NCBI RefSeq assembly: GCF_900249755.1
Contig: NZ_LT976853.1
Location: 1,318,513 to 1,382,512 of the forward strand
Direction of reading: 5' to 3'
Source: Cupriavidus taiwanensis
GTDB taxonomy: Bacteria > Pseudomonadota > Gammaproteobacteria > Burkholderiales > Burkholderiaceae
DNA length: 64,000 bases
This document shows, piece after piece, positions 49,655-60,719 of the stretch. Below the pieces are notes generated by a model. It did not search any database and was not told the origin of the DNA. It was given only the letters and a program-made list of their open reading frames with translations. The first letter of the stretch is position 1. Every line of letters starts with the position of its first letter. The position numbers were made by a program, and so were the translations under genes.

Positions 49655-49957
49655 ATGGAACTGACGCCGCGAGAGAAAGACAAGCTGCTGATCTTCACCG
49701 CCGCGCTGCTGGCCGAGCGGCGCAAGGCCCGCGGGCTGAAGCTGAACTACCCGGAAGCGGTGGCGCTGATCACCGCCGCCATCATGGAGGGCGCGCGCGA
49801 CGGCCGCACCGTGGCCGAGCTGATGCACGAGGGCACCACCGTGCTGAGCCGCGACGACGTGATGGACGGCATCGCCGAAATGATCCCCGAGATCCAGGTC
49901 GAGGCGACCTTCCCCGACGGCACCAAGCTGGTGACCGTGCACCATCCCATTGTCTGA
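49655..49957 (+). CDS. ureA: Urease gamma subunit
   Basis: Smallest structural subunit of urease, 100 residues. The sequence [20 protein letters not shown] and the later [16 protein letters not shown] are diagnostic of UreA. It sits 39 bases after ureD and is followed by the ureJ-like nickel permease gene and ureB, so the structural genes are interrupted by a transporter gene. Confidence 0.97.
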   Translation: MELTPREKDKLLIFTAALLAERRKARGLKLNYPEAVALITAAIMEGARDGRTVAELMHEGTTVLSRDDVMDGIAEMIPEIQVEATFPDGTKLVTVHHPIV

Positions 49958-49992
49958 AGACACCAATCCGAACCGATAACCCATTCGATCCG

Positions 49993-50613
49993 ATGACCGC
50001 GATGACCCGTACCGCTTGCCTGCGCCTTGCCCTGGGCGCTTCCCTCACCGTTGCCGCCGGCGCCGCGCTGGCGCATCCCGGCCACGATGCCGCCACCGTC
50101 GGCGCCAGCCTGTGGGCCGGCCTGGCGCACCCGTTCACCGGCGCCGACCACCTGCTGGCGATGGCCGCGGTGGGCGTATGGAGCGCACTGGTGGCGCGCT
50201 CCGCCGCCGATACGCTGCGCCTGCCGCTGGCCTTCGTGGGCCTGATGCTGGTGGGCGCCGCGCTCGGTCTCGCCGGCATGGCGCTGCCCGCGGTCGAGCC
50301 GATGATCGCGGCTTCGCTGCTGGTGATCGGGCTGCTGCTGGCGCTGCGCGCGAAGCTGCCGGCATGGGCCGGCACGCTGCTGGTGGGGGGCTTTGCCGTG
50401 TTCCACGGCTTTGCGCACGGCGCGGAACTGCCCGCCAGCGCGGGCGCGCTGCCGGCGGTGCTGGCCTATGTGGGCGGCTTTGCCGCGGCCACCATGGCGC
50501 TGCATTTGCTGGGCATCGGCGCCGGCACGCTGCTGCGCCGCCGCGCCGGCTGGCTGGCGCGCGCGGCCGGCGCCGGCGTGGCGCTGTACGGCGCCGGCCT
50601 GCTGGTGGCCTGA
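49993..50613 (+). CDS. ureJ: HupE/UreJ family nickel permease
   Basis: A 206-residue membrane protein of the HupE/UreJ type, likely importing or exporting nickel for urease. A signal peptide ends at ALAHPGHD. The metal-binding family motif [12 protein letters not shown] (near residues 37-48) and [11 protein letters not shown] (near 138) are intact, with about six helices. No strong Shine-Dalgarno stands before 49993; ATG at 50002 is an alternative start. It lies between ureA and ureB. Confidence 0.85.
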   Translation: MTAMTRTACLRLALGASLTVAAGAALAHPGHDAATVGASLWAGLAHPFTGADHLLAMAAVGVWSALVARSAADTLRLPLAFVGLMLVGAALGLAGMALPAVEPMIAASLLVIGLLLALRAKLPAWAGTLLVGGFAVFHGFAHGAELPASAGALPAVLAYVGGFAAATMALHLLGIGAGTLLRRRAGWLARAAGAGVALYGAGLLVA

Positions 50614-50624
50614 GGAGGACCGCC

Positions 50625-50929
50625 ATGATTCCCGGTGAACTGATGCCCGCCGACGGCGAGATCGAACTGAACGTCGGCCGCGCCACCGTCAGCGTGACGG
50701 TGGCCAATACCGGCGACCGGCCGATCCAGGTCGGCTCGCACTTCCACTTCTACGAGACCAACGCCGCGCTCGCGTTCGAGCGCGAGGCCGCGCGCGGCTT
50801 CCGCCTGAATATCGCCGCCGGCACCGCGGTGCGGTTCGAGCCCGGGCAGACGCGTACCGTGGAACTGGTGGCGCTGGCCGGCGACCGCATCGTCTACGGC
50901 TTCAACGGCAAGATCATGGGAGCGCTGTG

Positions 50930-50930
<1 letters not shown>
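50625..50930 (+). CDS. ureB: Urease beta subunit
   Basis: Structural urease subunit of 101 residues. [20 protein letters not shown] and [16 protein letters not shown] are the UreB hallmark. AGGAGG precedes the ATG. The last base of its TGA is shared with the ureC ATG (TGATG overlap). Confidence 0.97.
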
Positions 50931-52645
<1,715 letters not shown>

Positions 52646-52669
52646 CCGGCCGCGGCGCGTGCCGCGGAA

Positions 52670-53260
52670 ATGCCCATGCTGAAGATCGATAAACTCCTCG
52701 CCGCTCCGCACGGCATCGCCAGCGTGCTGGTGCGTCGCGCACCCAAGCTGGTACTGCCGTTCGGCGACCGCAGCAAGAGCCGCCTGCGCGCGGTACTCGA
52801 CAACGGCGCCGACGCCGCGCTGTTCCTGCCGCGCGGCACCGTGCTGCGCGGCGGCGACCTGCTGGTGGCGCAGGACGGCAGCCTGGTCGAGGTGCGGGCC
52901 GCTGCGGAATCCGTGCTGGAGGTGCGCGCACAGGACCCGCACGCGCTGATGCGCGCGGCCTACCACCTCGGCAACCGCCACACGCCGGTCGAGATCGGGC
53001 GCGACTATCTGCGGCTGGAATATGACGCGGTGCTGGCCGACATGCTGCGGCGGTTGGGCGTGCGCGCGGAACGTGCCGAACTGCCGTTCGAGCCGGAGGC
53101 GGGGGCTTATGGGGGTGGGCACAAGCATGGACATGATGCGACGTTCGCCGAGGATTATGCGGCGGCGCAGGCGGTGTTTCGGGAGCATCATGGGCATGGG
53201 CATTCGCACGGGCATGAAGACGAGCATGTCCATGGGGAGCATTGCGGGCATCGGCACTGA
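52670..53260 (+). CDS. ureE: Urease accessory protein UreE (His-rich nickel chaperone)
   Basis: Nickel-delivery chaperone, 196 residues, acting with UreG. The N-terminal domain starts [20 protein letters not shown], and the metal-binding domain has [13 protein letters not shown] with the conserved dimer-interface His. The C-terminus is extended with a His-rich tail (about residues 147-196; repeated HGH, HEH and HCGH units). It marks the point where the urease operon is interrupted: a REP array and a DUF559 gene separate it from ureF. Confidence 0.94.
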   Translation: MPMLKIDKLLAAPHGIASVLVRRAPKLVLPFGDRSKSRLRAVLDNGADAALFLPRGTVLRGGDLLVAQDGSLVEVRAAAESVLEVRAQDPHALMRAAYHLGNRHTPVEIGRDYLRLEYDAVLADMLRRLGVRAERAELPFEPEAGAYGGGHKHGHDATFAEDYAAAQAVFREHHGHGHSHGHEDEHVHGEHCGHRH

Positions 53261-53349
53261 CGTGTTTAATCAGTGCAGGGAGGAGCGCGCGACCATGGCT
53301 GACGATATCGAGTTCAACTCGCCCATGCTGACGTCTTTCGCTCGCGGGG
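53261..53349 (+). other. Junction between ureE and the repeat array
   Basis: GGGAGGA (near 53279) followed by ATG at 53295 begins a frame (MADDIEFNSPM...) that stays open through the whole repeat array into the DUF559 gene. It is short and unlike known proteins; it may be the remnant of the original ureE-ureF spacer. Confidence 0.3.
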
Positions 53350-53933
53350 CTGCGGGTTCGCTCCCCTCTCCCGCCTGCGGGAGAGGGGCCGGGGGTGAGG
53401 GCAGGCGCTTGCATACCGCGGCGCATGACTTCGTTGACACGCCCGGCCCTCACCCCGGCCCTCTCCCGCAAGCGGGAGAGGGAGTACACAGGCGGCAAGC
53501 ATCAGGCGCTGCGGTGCAGTCCAGCGCTGCGGGTTTGCTCCCCTCTCCCGCCTGCGGGAGAGGGGCAGGGGGTGAGGGCAGGCGCTTGCATACCATGGCG
53601 CATGACTTCGTTGACACGCCCGGCCCTCACCCCGGCCCTCTCCCGCAAGCGGGAGAGGGAGTACACAGGCGGCAAGCACCGGGCGCTGCGGTGCAGTCCA
53701 GCGCTGCGGGTTTGCTCCCCTCTCCCGCCTGCGGGAGAGGGGCAGGGGGTGAGGGCAGGCGCTTGCATACCGCGGCGCATGACTTCGTTGACACGCCCGG
53801 CCCTCACCCCGGCCTTCTCCCGCAAGCGGGAGAAGGAGTACACAGGCGGCAAGCATCGGGCGCTGCGGTGCAGTCCAGCGCTGCGGGTTTGCTCCCCTCT
53901 CCCGCTTGCGGGAGAGGGGCAGGGGGTGAGGGC
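53350..53933. repeat. 177-bp tandem REP array (3.3 copies)
   Basis: Three 177-base units begin at 53350, 53527 and 53704, with a partial fourth from 53881. Each full unit holds two palindromes: a head (53363-53388, then 53540, 53717 and 53894, arms CCCCTCTCCCGC/GCGGGAGAGGGG, followed by GGGGGTGAGGGC) and a tail in opposite orientation (53459-53482, 53636-53659, 53813-53836) preceded by GCCCTCACCCC. The head-tail pair resembles a BIME. The 177-base period is divisible by three. Unit 3 has paired substitutions preserving its tail palindrome. Confidence 0.93.
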
Positions 53934-53939
53934 GAGCGT

Positions 53940-54290
53940 ATGCCGAAGCCAGCGTTCGCTCGCTTGCTGCGTGCAAACCAGACCAACGCGGAGCAGCGTC
54001 TTTGGTACCGGCTGCGCGACCGTCGCTTCATGGGGTTGAAGTTCAAGCGGCAGCACCCGGTGGGCCCGTTCATTGCCGACTTCGTCTGTATCGAAGCCAT
54101 GCTGGTGATCGAAGCAGACGGAGGCCAGCATGGCGATGCCCGGGACGGAGCTCGCGATGCCTGGTTCCGGCAGCAAGGCTTCCACGTCTTGCGCTTCTGG
54201 AACTCCGAGGTGCTGGCTGAGACCGAAGCGGTGTTGGAAGAAGTTCGCCAATTCGTGCTGGAACGCACCGATCCGCCGAGGTGGCCATGA
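53940..54290 (+). CDS. DUF559 endonuclease-like protein inserted in the urease operon
   Basis: A 116-residue DUF559 family protein, related to Vsr-like and PD-(D/E)XK nucleases. The core is seen in [15 protein letters not shown] (near 16-30), [16 protein letters not shown] (near 35-50) and [10 protein letters not shown] (near 56-65, likely catalytic acidic residues), then [13 protein letters not shown]. It starts seven bases after the last palindrome of the array, and its TGA overlaps the ureF ATG (ATGA). It has no known role in urease. DUF559 genes near such palindromes suggest a mobile or REP-associated nuclease, which is inference. Confidence 0.85.
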   Translation: MPKPAFARLLRANQTNAEQRLWYRLRDRRFMGLKFKRQHPVGPFIADFVCIEAMLVIEADGGQHGDARDGARDAWFRQQGFHVLRFWNSEVLAETEAVLEEVRQFVLERTDPPRWP

Positions 54291-54979
54291 CCCGCCTCCA
54301 CCAACTCATCTCCCTTCTGCATCTCGCATCCCCCGCCTTGCCGATCGGCGGCTTCAGCTATTCGCAAGGGCTCGAGGCCGCGATCGATTGCGGCAGCGTG
54401 AGCGATGCGTCGACCGCCGAGCGCTGGATCTCCGACAACCTGAAGCATGTCCAGGCGCAATGCGAGGCACCGCTGTGGCTGCTGCTGCATCGCCACTGGC
54501 AGGCCGGCGACGCCGCACAGGTACGCAGCTGGAACGACTGGTTCCACGCCACCCGCGAGACCTCCGAGTTGCGGCTGGAGACCGAGCAGATGGGTTGGTC
54601 GCTGGCCCGGCTGATCGCGCAGATGGAGTGGGGCACGCCCGCATTGCGCGACACGCTGGCCACGCTGTCGCCCGTTTGCCTGCCGACCGCGTTCACCGCC
54701 GCCTGCGTCGCGCTGGAGATCGGCGCGCGCGACGGCCTGGCCGCCTATTGCTTCAACTGGGCGGAGAATCAGGTGGCCGCCGCGATCAAGGCGGTGCCGC
54801 TGGGGCAGGTGGCGGGGCAGCACATGCTGCGCCGCCTGCATGGCGCCGTGCTCGATACCGTCGACGAAGCCGAGCGCCGCGCCGATGCCACGCCGCCGCA
54901 ACTGTCGACGTTTTCCCCGATGCTGGGCTTGCTGTGCGCACGCCACGAAACGCAGTACTCCCGGCTGTTCCGATCCTGA
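54287..54979 (+). CDS. ureF: Urease accessory protein UreF
   Basis: Urease maturation protein of 230 residues; it bridges UreD and UreG during nickel insertion. [16 protein letters not shown] (near residues 17-32) is the family signature, with [16 protein letters not shown] in the middle and C-terminal [16 protein letters not shown]. The ATG overlaps the stop of the DUF559 gene (ATGA), and its ribosome site lies inside that gene. ureG follows 14 bases later. Confidence 0.93.
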   Translation: MTRLHQLISLLHLASPALPIGGFSYSQGLEAAIDCGSVSDASTAERWISDNLKHVQAQCEAPLWLLLHRHWQAGDAAQVRSWNDWFHATRETSELRLETEQMGWSLARLIAQMEWGTPALRDTLATLSPVCLPTAFTAACVALEIGARDGLAAYCFNWAENQVAAAIKAVPLGQVAGQHMLRRLHGAVLDTVDEAERRADATPPQLSTFSPMLGLLCARHETQYSRLFRS

Positions 54980-54993
54980 ACCGATACCGCACC

Positions 54994-55619
<626 letters not shown>

Positions 55620-55623
<4 letters not shown>

Positions 55624-56069
55624 CCTTCCTGGCCGGGGTCGGCTTCGGGTGCGAGCCTTGCGGCGGGACTGCCGTGCCCCAGCGGCGGGCGGAAACTGCC
55701 CTTGCCGGCCAGCGCCCGCGCCACCGCGGCCACCAGGTTCAGCTCGGGCTCGCTCAGCTCGGCCATATGGTGCACGGTGGCCTCGATTGCCGCGCGCTGG
55801 CGGTTGCCGAACGGCGCGCGCGATTGTTCCACCTGCAGCTGGCTGGCGTCGTGGCGGCTGAAGTCGAGCATCTCGGCGGTGGGTACGGCCAGGGTCTCGG
55901 CCAGGCGGCAGATGTTGGCCAGCGCCAGGTTGCGCTTGCCGCTTTCGATGCCGCTCAGGTACGAGCGCGACAGCCCGCTTTCGAGCGAAAGGGTCTCCTG
56001 GGACCAGCCTCGTTGCTTGCGTAGCCAGGCGAGATGCAATCCGAAAAGTCTGAGATTTCGAGAGGTCAT
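55620..56069 (-). CDS. XRE family transcriptional regulator
   Basis: A 149-residue protein with an N-terminal Cro/CI-type helix-turn-helix: [32 protein letters not shown] (here shown by its key residues, about 14-45, with the recognition helix after LSRSYLSG). The rest is helical with no clear ligand domain. Start ATG at 56069 has no strong ribosome site. It converges on ureG (overlapping stops) and is divergent from the cupin gene at 56335, which it may regulate. Confidence 0.82.
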
Positions 56070-56334
56070 GGGATCAACAAAAGTTCGGAGTGGTCTGAGG
56101 CTAAGGGTTTGACCTTGAGGCCACGACAACTTATCCTCATCCTCACTATCGGTGTCCGATCCGCAAATTGAGGGACGCGCCAGGCAATGGCGCGGCACGA
56201 TGGCATCAACCGGGCGGCCTCATCGCAGCGCCGCGCCAGACGGGTCATTGCGCAAGACCGAGCGTCACGCCGCCACGCGTGCGCCGTCTGCGCGGGCAGG
56301 CGCAGCGCGCCTGCCGCCCTGCAGGGGGATTGCC

Positions 56335-57168
56335 ATGCAGATCTTCACGCTGTTCGAGGCGCGCATGCGCGCCATCGATGCCGACCGCTGCGCGCCGTCG
56401 GATTTCACTCCCGGATTCCAGCCACGCTTGCTTGCCGCCGCTGCCGGTCTCGGCTGCACCTGCGACTACGTCTTCCTCTGCGCCGGCGAGCGCCAGCCTG
56501 AATTTTCAGCGGATTGCCATGAATGGTGGGGCTGCCTGCGCGGCGGCCTGCGGCTGTATTCGCCCGGACGCGGCAGCCTGATGCTCGGCGGCGGCGAACT
56601 GTTCGCGCCCGCGCCGGGCGTGCCGATGCAGGTGCAGGCGGTGGCCGACACCATCCTGGTGCGCGCGGTGCCGCAAGGCCCGGCCGATGCCGCACGTCCC
56701 GTGGTCATGCCCGCGGGCGCGTGGCACTGCGCGCTGGGCGCGATCGCCCCGGCCGGCGCCGATGGCGGGGCGCAAGCGCATGCGTTGACTGACGTGCTGG
56801 AGGTGGATGAGCGGCTGGCGCAGCCGGGTATGCGCCCGGAGTTCGTCCAGCTGGATGAGTCGACGGATGACTGGGGCCGGCGGCTGCAGGCGCGCGGCTT
56901 GCGCTGGGCGCTGTGTTACCGGGGCGCCGTTGCCCTGCACTGGCATGGCGCGCTGGTGCGGGCCGGGGGCGACATGGCCTTCCTGCAGCCCGGCGCGCTC
57001 TACGCGCCGGACGCGCATGAGTCATGCCGGCTCGACGTGCTGGTGCCGGGCACCGGCCTGCTGTGCTGCTTCGGGCCGGGCGATGCCCCGCATGACGGCG
57101 CGGTTGCCCGCGGCGGCCGCCGCGCGGACGGGCAGGCGGTGGCGCGCGATGTGCTGGCGCTGGCCTGA
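56335..57168 (+). CDS. Double-cupin protein of unknown function
   Basis: A 277-residue protein with two similar beta-rich halves (about 10-125 and 150-265), each with a cupin-like Gly-rich stretch (GCLRGGLRLYSPGRGSLMLG, then ALCYRGAVALHWHGALVRAG). Conserved His pairs for metal binding are weak. GCAGGGGGA precedes the ATG at 56335. No precise family was recognised. Divergent from the XRE gene, an arrangement often seen for small-molecule sensing or detoxification pairs. Confidence 0.6.
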   Translation: MQIFTLFEARMRAIDADRCAPSDFTPGFQPRLLAAAAGLGCTCDYVFLCAGERQPEFSADCHEWWGCLRGGLRLYSPGRGSLMLGGGELFAPAPGVPMQVQAVADTILVRAVPQGPADAARPVVMPAGAWHCALGAIAPAGADGGAQAHALTDVLEVDERLAQPGMRPEFVQLDESTDDWGRRLQARGLRWALCYRGAVALHWHGALVRAGGDMAFLQPGALYAPDAHESCRLDVLVPGTGLLCCFGPGDAPHDGAVARGGRRADGQAVARDVLALA

Positions 57169-57244
57169 CCGCCCGCGTGCCCGCACACCGGCGCCATGCG
57201 CAAACGGCGCAGCCGCCGGCCGGCGCGCGGGGTTCAGTGATGCT

Positions 57245-57937
57245 TCAGTGACGCTTGTACTGCGTGGCGCCGAACAGCACTTCGCGCGCCTTGTCGTCCT
57301 GCAGCGCCTTGCGCGCGCTGGCCAGCACCTCGACGCCGCGCTTGACCGCGGGACGCTCGGCGATCTCGTTGAACCAGCGCTTCAGGTGAGGATAGTCGTC
57401 CAGCTCGACGCCCTGGTTCTGCCAGCTGCGCAGCCACGGGAAGGTGGCGATGTCGGCGATGGTGTACTGGTCGCCCGCCAGCCATTCGTGCTTCGACAAC
57501 TGCGTGTCGATCACGCCGTACAGGCGCCTGGCTTCATTGGTGTAGCGGTTGACCGCGTATTCGATCTTCTCGGGCGCATAGATGCGGAAGTGGTGCGCCT
57601 GGCCCAGCATCGGGCCCACGCCGCCCATCTGGAACATCAGCCACTGCAGCGCCTCGTACTTGCCGCGCACGTCCCCGGGCAGGAACTTGCCGGTCTTGCC
57701 GGCCAGGTAGAGCAGGATGGCGCCCGATTCGAACAGCGAGATCGGCTTTCCATCGGGGCCCTCCGGGTCGACGATGGCGGGAATCTTGTTGTTGGGGCTG
57801 ATCTTCAGGAAGTCTTCGCCGAACTGGTCGCCGGCGCCGATGTTGATCGGGTGGACCTTGTACTCCAGTCCGCATTCCTCCAGCATGATGTGGACTTTGT
57901 GGCCATTGGGCGTGGCCCAGCTGTAGACGTCGATCAT
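57245..57937 (-). CDS. Glutathione S-transferase family protein
   Basis: A 230-residue soluble GST, closest in pattern to the YfcG/Ure2p-like disulfide oxidoreductases. The N-terminal thioredoxin-like domain begins IDVYSWATPNGHKVHIMLEE (catalytic Thr/Asn after the first strand) and has NNKIPAIVDPEGP and SLFESGAILLYLA. The C-terminal helical domain includes GDQYTIADIATFPWLRSW. The ATG at 57937 has GGAGA upstream. It is downstream of the acyl-CoA dehydrogenase gene on the same strand but separated by a strong terminator. Confidence 0.9.
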   Translation of the reverse strand: MIDVYSWATPNGHKVHIMLEECGLEYKVHPINIGAGDQFGEDFLKISPNNKIPAIVDPEGPDGKPISLFESGAILLYLAGKTGKFLPGDVRGKYEALQWLMFQMGGVGPMLGQAHHFRIYAPEKIEYAVNRYTNEARRLYGVIDTQLSKHEWLAGDQYTIADIATFPWLRSWQNQGVELDDYPHLKRWFNEIAERPAVKRGVEVLASARKALQDDKAREVLFGATQYKRH

Positions 57938-58018
57938 TGCAGGGATCTCCTGGCTGCATTCATGGGAACGGCCACATCAACCACTGACGTGGCGAACCGC
58001 GCGATTTAAGCACAGAAG

Positions 58019-58048
58019 AAAAAAACGCGCAGCCAGGCTGCGCGTTTT
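58019..58048 (-). terminator. Terminator after acyl-CoA dehydrogenase (minus strand)
   Basis: AAAACGCGCAGC and GCTGCGCGTTTT (58022-58048) form a stem with a short loop; read on the minus strand it ends in seven U. It lies about 46 bases past the dehydrogenase stop and ends that transcript before the GST gene. Confidence 0.85.
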
Positions 58049-58094
58049 CCATATTGCCGGCAGGGGCAGGCCCCGACGGCGCGTTGCGGCGCGC

Positions 58095-59357
58095 TCAGAA
58101 GCCGCGTGCCACCGGCATCTTGATGCTGTCCGGGTTGACGTTCATGTGCTTGGCCAGCTCCAGCTTGGCGATGGCGTTGCGGTGCACCTCGTCCGGGCCA
58201 TCGGCCAGGCGCAGCGTGCGCTGGTGCGCCCACCAGTTGGCCAGCGGGAAGTCGCTGGAAACGCCGGCGGCGCCATGGACCTGGATGGCCCAGTCGATCA
58301 CCTTCAGCGCCACGTTGGGCGCCACCACCTTGATCATGGCGATCTCGGCCTTGGCCACCTTGTTGCCGACCGTGTCCATCATGTAGGCGGCCTTGAGCGT
58401 CAGCAGGCGCGCCATCTCGATCTCGCAGCGGGCTTCGGCGATGCGCTCCTGCGTCACGCCCTGGCTCGACACCGGCTTGCCGAACGCGACGCGCGACAGC
58501 GCGCGCTTGCACAGCAGTTCCAGCGCGCGCTCGGCCACGCCGATGCTGCGCATGCAGTGGTGGATGCGGCCCGGGCCGAGGCGGCCCTGCGCGATCTCGA
58601 AGCCGCGGCCTTCGCCCAGCAGGATGTTCGAGACCGGCACGCGCACGTTCTTCAGCTCGATCTCCATATGGCCGTGCGGCGCGTCGTCATAGCCGAACAC
58701 CGGCAGGAAGCGCTTGATGGTGATGCCCGGGGTATCGGCCGGCACCACCACCATCGACTGCTGCTCATGGCGGCCGGCGTCGGGATCGGTCTTGCCCATC
58801 ACGATGTAGACCTTGCAGCGCGGGTCGCCGGCGCCCGACGACCACCACTTGGTGCCGTTGATCACGTAGTGGTCGCCATCGCGCTCGATGCGGCATTCGA
58901 TATTGGTCGCATCCGACGAAGCCACGGCCGGCTCGGTCATCAGGAAGGCCGAGCGGATCTCGCCGGCCAGCAGCGGCTCCAGCCACTTGTCCTTCAGTTC
59001 TTCCGACGCGTAGCGCTCCAGCGTTTCCATGTTGCCGGTGTCCGGGGCGGCGCAGTTGAACACCTCGGGCGACCAGGGCACCCGGCCCATGATCTCGCAC
59101 AGCGTGGCGTATTCCAGGTTCGACAGGCCCTGCGGGGCGCGCGGCGAGCGCGGCAGGAACAGGTTCCACAAGCCGGCGGCGCGCGCCAGCGGCTTCAGCT
59201 CCTCGATCACCTTGGTCGGGATCCAGGCGTTGCCGGCGCGGCGGTTGGCGTCGATCTCCTCGGCGAAGCGCTTTTCGTTCGGATAGATGTGCTGGTCGAA
59301 GAAGGCCAGCAGCTTGGCCTGCATCTCCTTGACCTTCGGGCTGTACTCGAAATCCAT
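58095..59357 (-). CDS. Acyl-CoA dehydrogenase (ACAD11-like)
   Basis: A 420-residue acyl-CoA dehydrogenase. FAD-binding sequence is seen in [19 protein letters not shown] (near 140-158) and [15 protein letters not shown] (near 167-181). The C-terminal [18 protein letters not shown] (near 384-401) fits the ACAD10/11-like group, whose members oxidise longer-chain or hydroxylated acyl-CoA. The ATG at 59357 ([12 protein letters not shown]) is preceded by GAGGAGA. It is divergent from a LysR regulator and is its likely target. Confidence 0.9.
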   Translation of the reverse strand: MDFEYSPKVKEMQAKLLAFFDQHIYPNEKRFAEEIDANRRAGNAWIPTKVIEELKPLARAAGLWNLFLPRSPRAPQGLSNLEYATLCEIMGRVPWSPEVFNCAAPDTGNMETLERYASEELKDKWLEPLLAGEIRSAFLMTEPAVASSDATNIECRIERDGDHYVINGTKWWSSGAGDPRCKVYIVMGKTDPDAGRHEQQSMVVVPADTPGITIKRFLPVFGYDDAPHGHMEIELKNVRVPVSNILLGEGRGFEIAQGRLGPGRIHHCMRSIGVAERALELLCKRALSRVAFGKPVSSQGVTQERIAEARCEIEMARLLTLKAAYMMDTVGNKVAKAEIAMIKVVAPNVALKVIDWAIQVHGAAGVSSDFPLANWWAHQRTLRLADGPDEVHRNAIAKLELAKHMNVNPDSIKMPVARGF

Positions 59358-59484
59358 GTGGTCTCCTCGCTACGGGATCGGTGGGCGCCGGGTGTCACCG
59401 GCGCCGGTTTGGCTTCGTCTAAGGGCAATAACTCTGCCGATGGAATGCACTCTATCTGAAAGCCGGTAATTAGAAAAATGAATT

Positions 59485-59501
59485 TACTGGATTTGCCAGT
59501 A
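59485..59501 (+). promoter_or_regulatory. Dyad in the acyl-CoA dehydrogenase/lysR intergenic region
   Basis: TACTGGATTTGCCAGTA is an inverted repeat TACTGG-N5-CCAGTA in an A/T-rich stretch 35 bases before lysR and about 128 bases before the divergent dehydrogenase start. It fits the size of a LysR-type site. Confidence 0.55.
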
Positions 59502-59535
59502 TCAATTCCCTGCATTCCGTGCCAGAATCACCAGC

Positions 59536-60474
59536 ATGCAGCTCTCCCGCATCGACCTCAACCTCTTCGTCGTGTTCGACGCCATCTACAGCGAAGGCAG
59601 CATCACCGCGGCCGCGCGCCAGCTCAACCTGACGCAGCCGGCGGTCAGCCACGCGCTGGGGCGGCTGCGCACGCTGTTCGACGATCCGCTGTTCGAGCGG
59701 CGCGGCCAGGGCATGGCGCCCACGCCGCTGGCCCGTTCGCTGGCGGCCGAGGTACGCAGCGCGCTGCAATCGTTCGCGCGCACGCTGCAGGACACGCCGC
59801 ACTTCGACCCCACCAACACCGTGCGCCGCTTCACCATCGGCATGCGCGACGCGCTCGAGTCGACGCTGCTGCCGCCGCTGATGAGCCGCGTCACGGCGAT
59901 GGCGCCGCAGGTGGAAATCGCGGCGATCCGCTTCGACCGGCGCGAGATGGAATCGGAACTGCTGGCCGGCACCATCGACGCCGCGCTCGATATCCTGCTG
60001 CCGGTGTCGCCGGCGATCCACCATGCGCCATTCATGGCCGACCCGATGGTGGTGCTGGCGCGGCGCGACCATCCGCTGGTGAAGAAGGAGCTGACGCTGG
60101 AGCGCTACCTGGCGGCCGAGCACGTGCACGTGTCGTCGCGGCGGCGCGGGGCCGGGCTGGAAGACCAGGCACTGCATCGCATGGGGCTGACCCGGCGCGT
60201 GCGGCTGCGCTGCCAGCATTACGCCGCGGCGTGCCGCGTGGTCAGCTGCACCGACCTGCTGGCCACGCTGCCGCTGCGCTATGCGCGCATCGCCAACGAG
60301 CCCTATGCCAACCGGCTACTGTCGCTGCCGTTCAAGGTGCCGTCGCTGGAGCTGCACCTGTACTGGCACGCGGGCGGCGAGAACGACGGCGCCAACCGCT
60401 GGCTGCGCGAGCAGCTGATGGCGGTGATGGCCTCGCTCGGCAGCGGCATGGCCGACGTGGCCGCGGCGGGCTGA
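59536..60474 (+). CDS. LysR family transcriptional regulator
   Basis: A 312-residue LysR-type regulator. The N-terminal winged helix-turn-helix is in ITAAARQLNLTQPAVSHALG (near 23-42) followed by LRTLFDDPLFERRGQGMAPT, and the periplasmic-binding-like effector domain spans about 92-300. Start ATG at 59536 was chosen; the upstream dyad suggests autoregulation. Divergent from the acyl-CoA dehydrogenase gene, its probable target. Effector unknown. Confidence 0.93.
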   Translation: MQLSRIDLNLFVVFDAIYSEGSITAAARQLNLTQPAVSHALGRLRTLFDDPLFERRGQGMAPTPLARSLAAEVRSALQSFARTLQDTPHFDPTNTVRRFTIGMRDALESTLLPPLMSRVTAMAPQVEIAAIRFDRREMESELLAGTIDAALDILLPVSPAIHHAPFMADPMVVLARRDHPLVKKELTLERYLAAEHVHVSSRRRGAGLEDQALHRMGLTRRVRLRCQHYAAACRVVSCTDLLATLPLRYARIANEPYANRLLSLPFKVPSLELHLYWHAGGENDGANRWLREQLMAVMASLGSGMADVAAAG

Positions 60475-60719
60475 CGGCGCGCACTGGCACGGCGACAATC
60501 CGCCCGGGTGCGGCGCGCGCGGGTCACACGTAAGCAATTGTTCTCGGGCTAGACCCTCGCGGTCGCGGCCCATACCATCGTCCCGTCTTTCTGCCCCGGC
60601 GCCATCACAGCGAGCCCGTGCTGCACGGTGGCCCGCGATGGATGTCGCGCCGGCTGTCCGCGATCGCGGATCCCGCGGGCAGACCCATTCGCCGAACTCC
60701 ACCACGACGACTCAGACCG

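Noticed and set aside
53350..53933. CRISPR array
   Set aside because: The units are 177 bases long, nearly identical throughout with no unique spacers, and made of palindromes. No cas gene is near.
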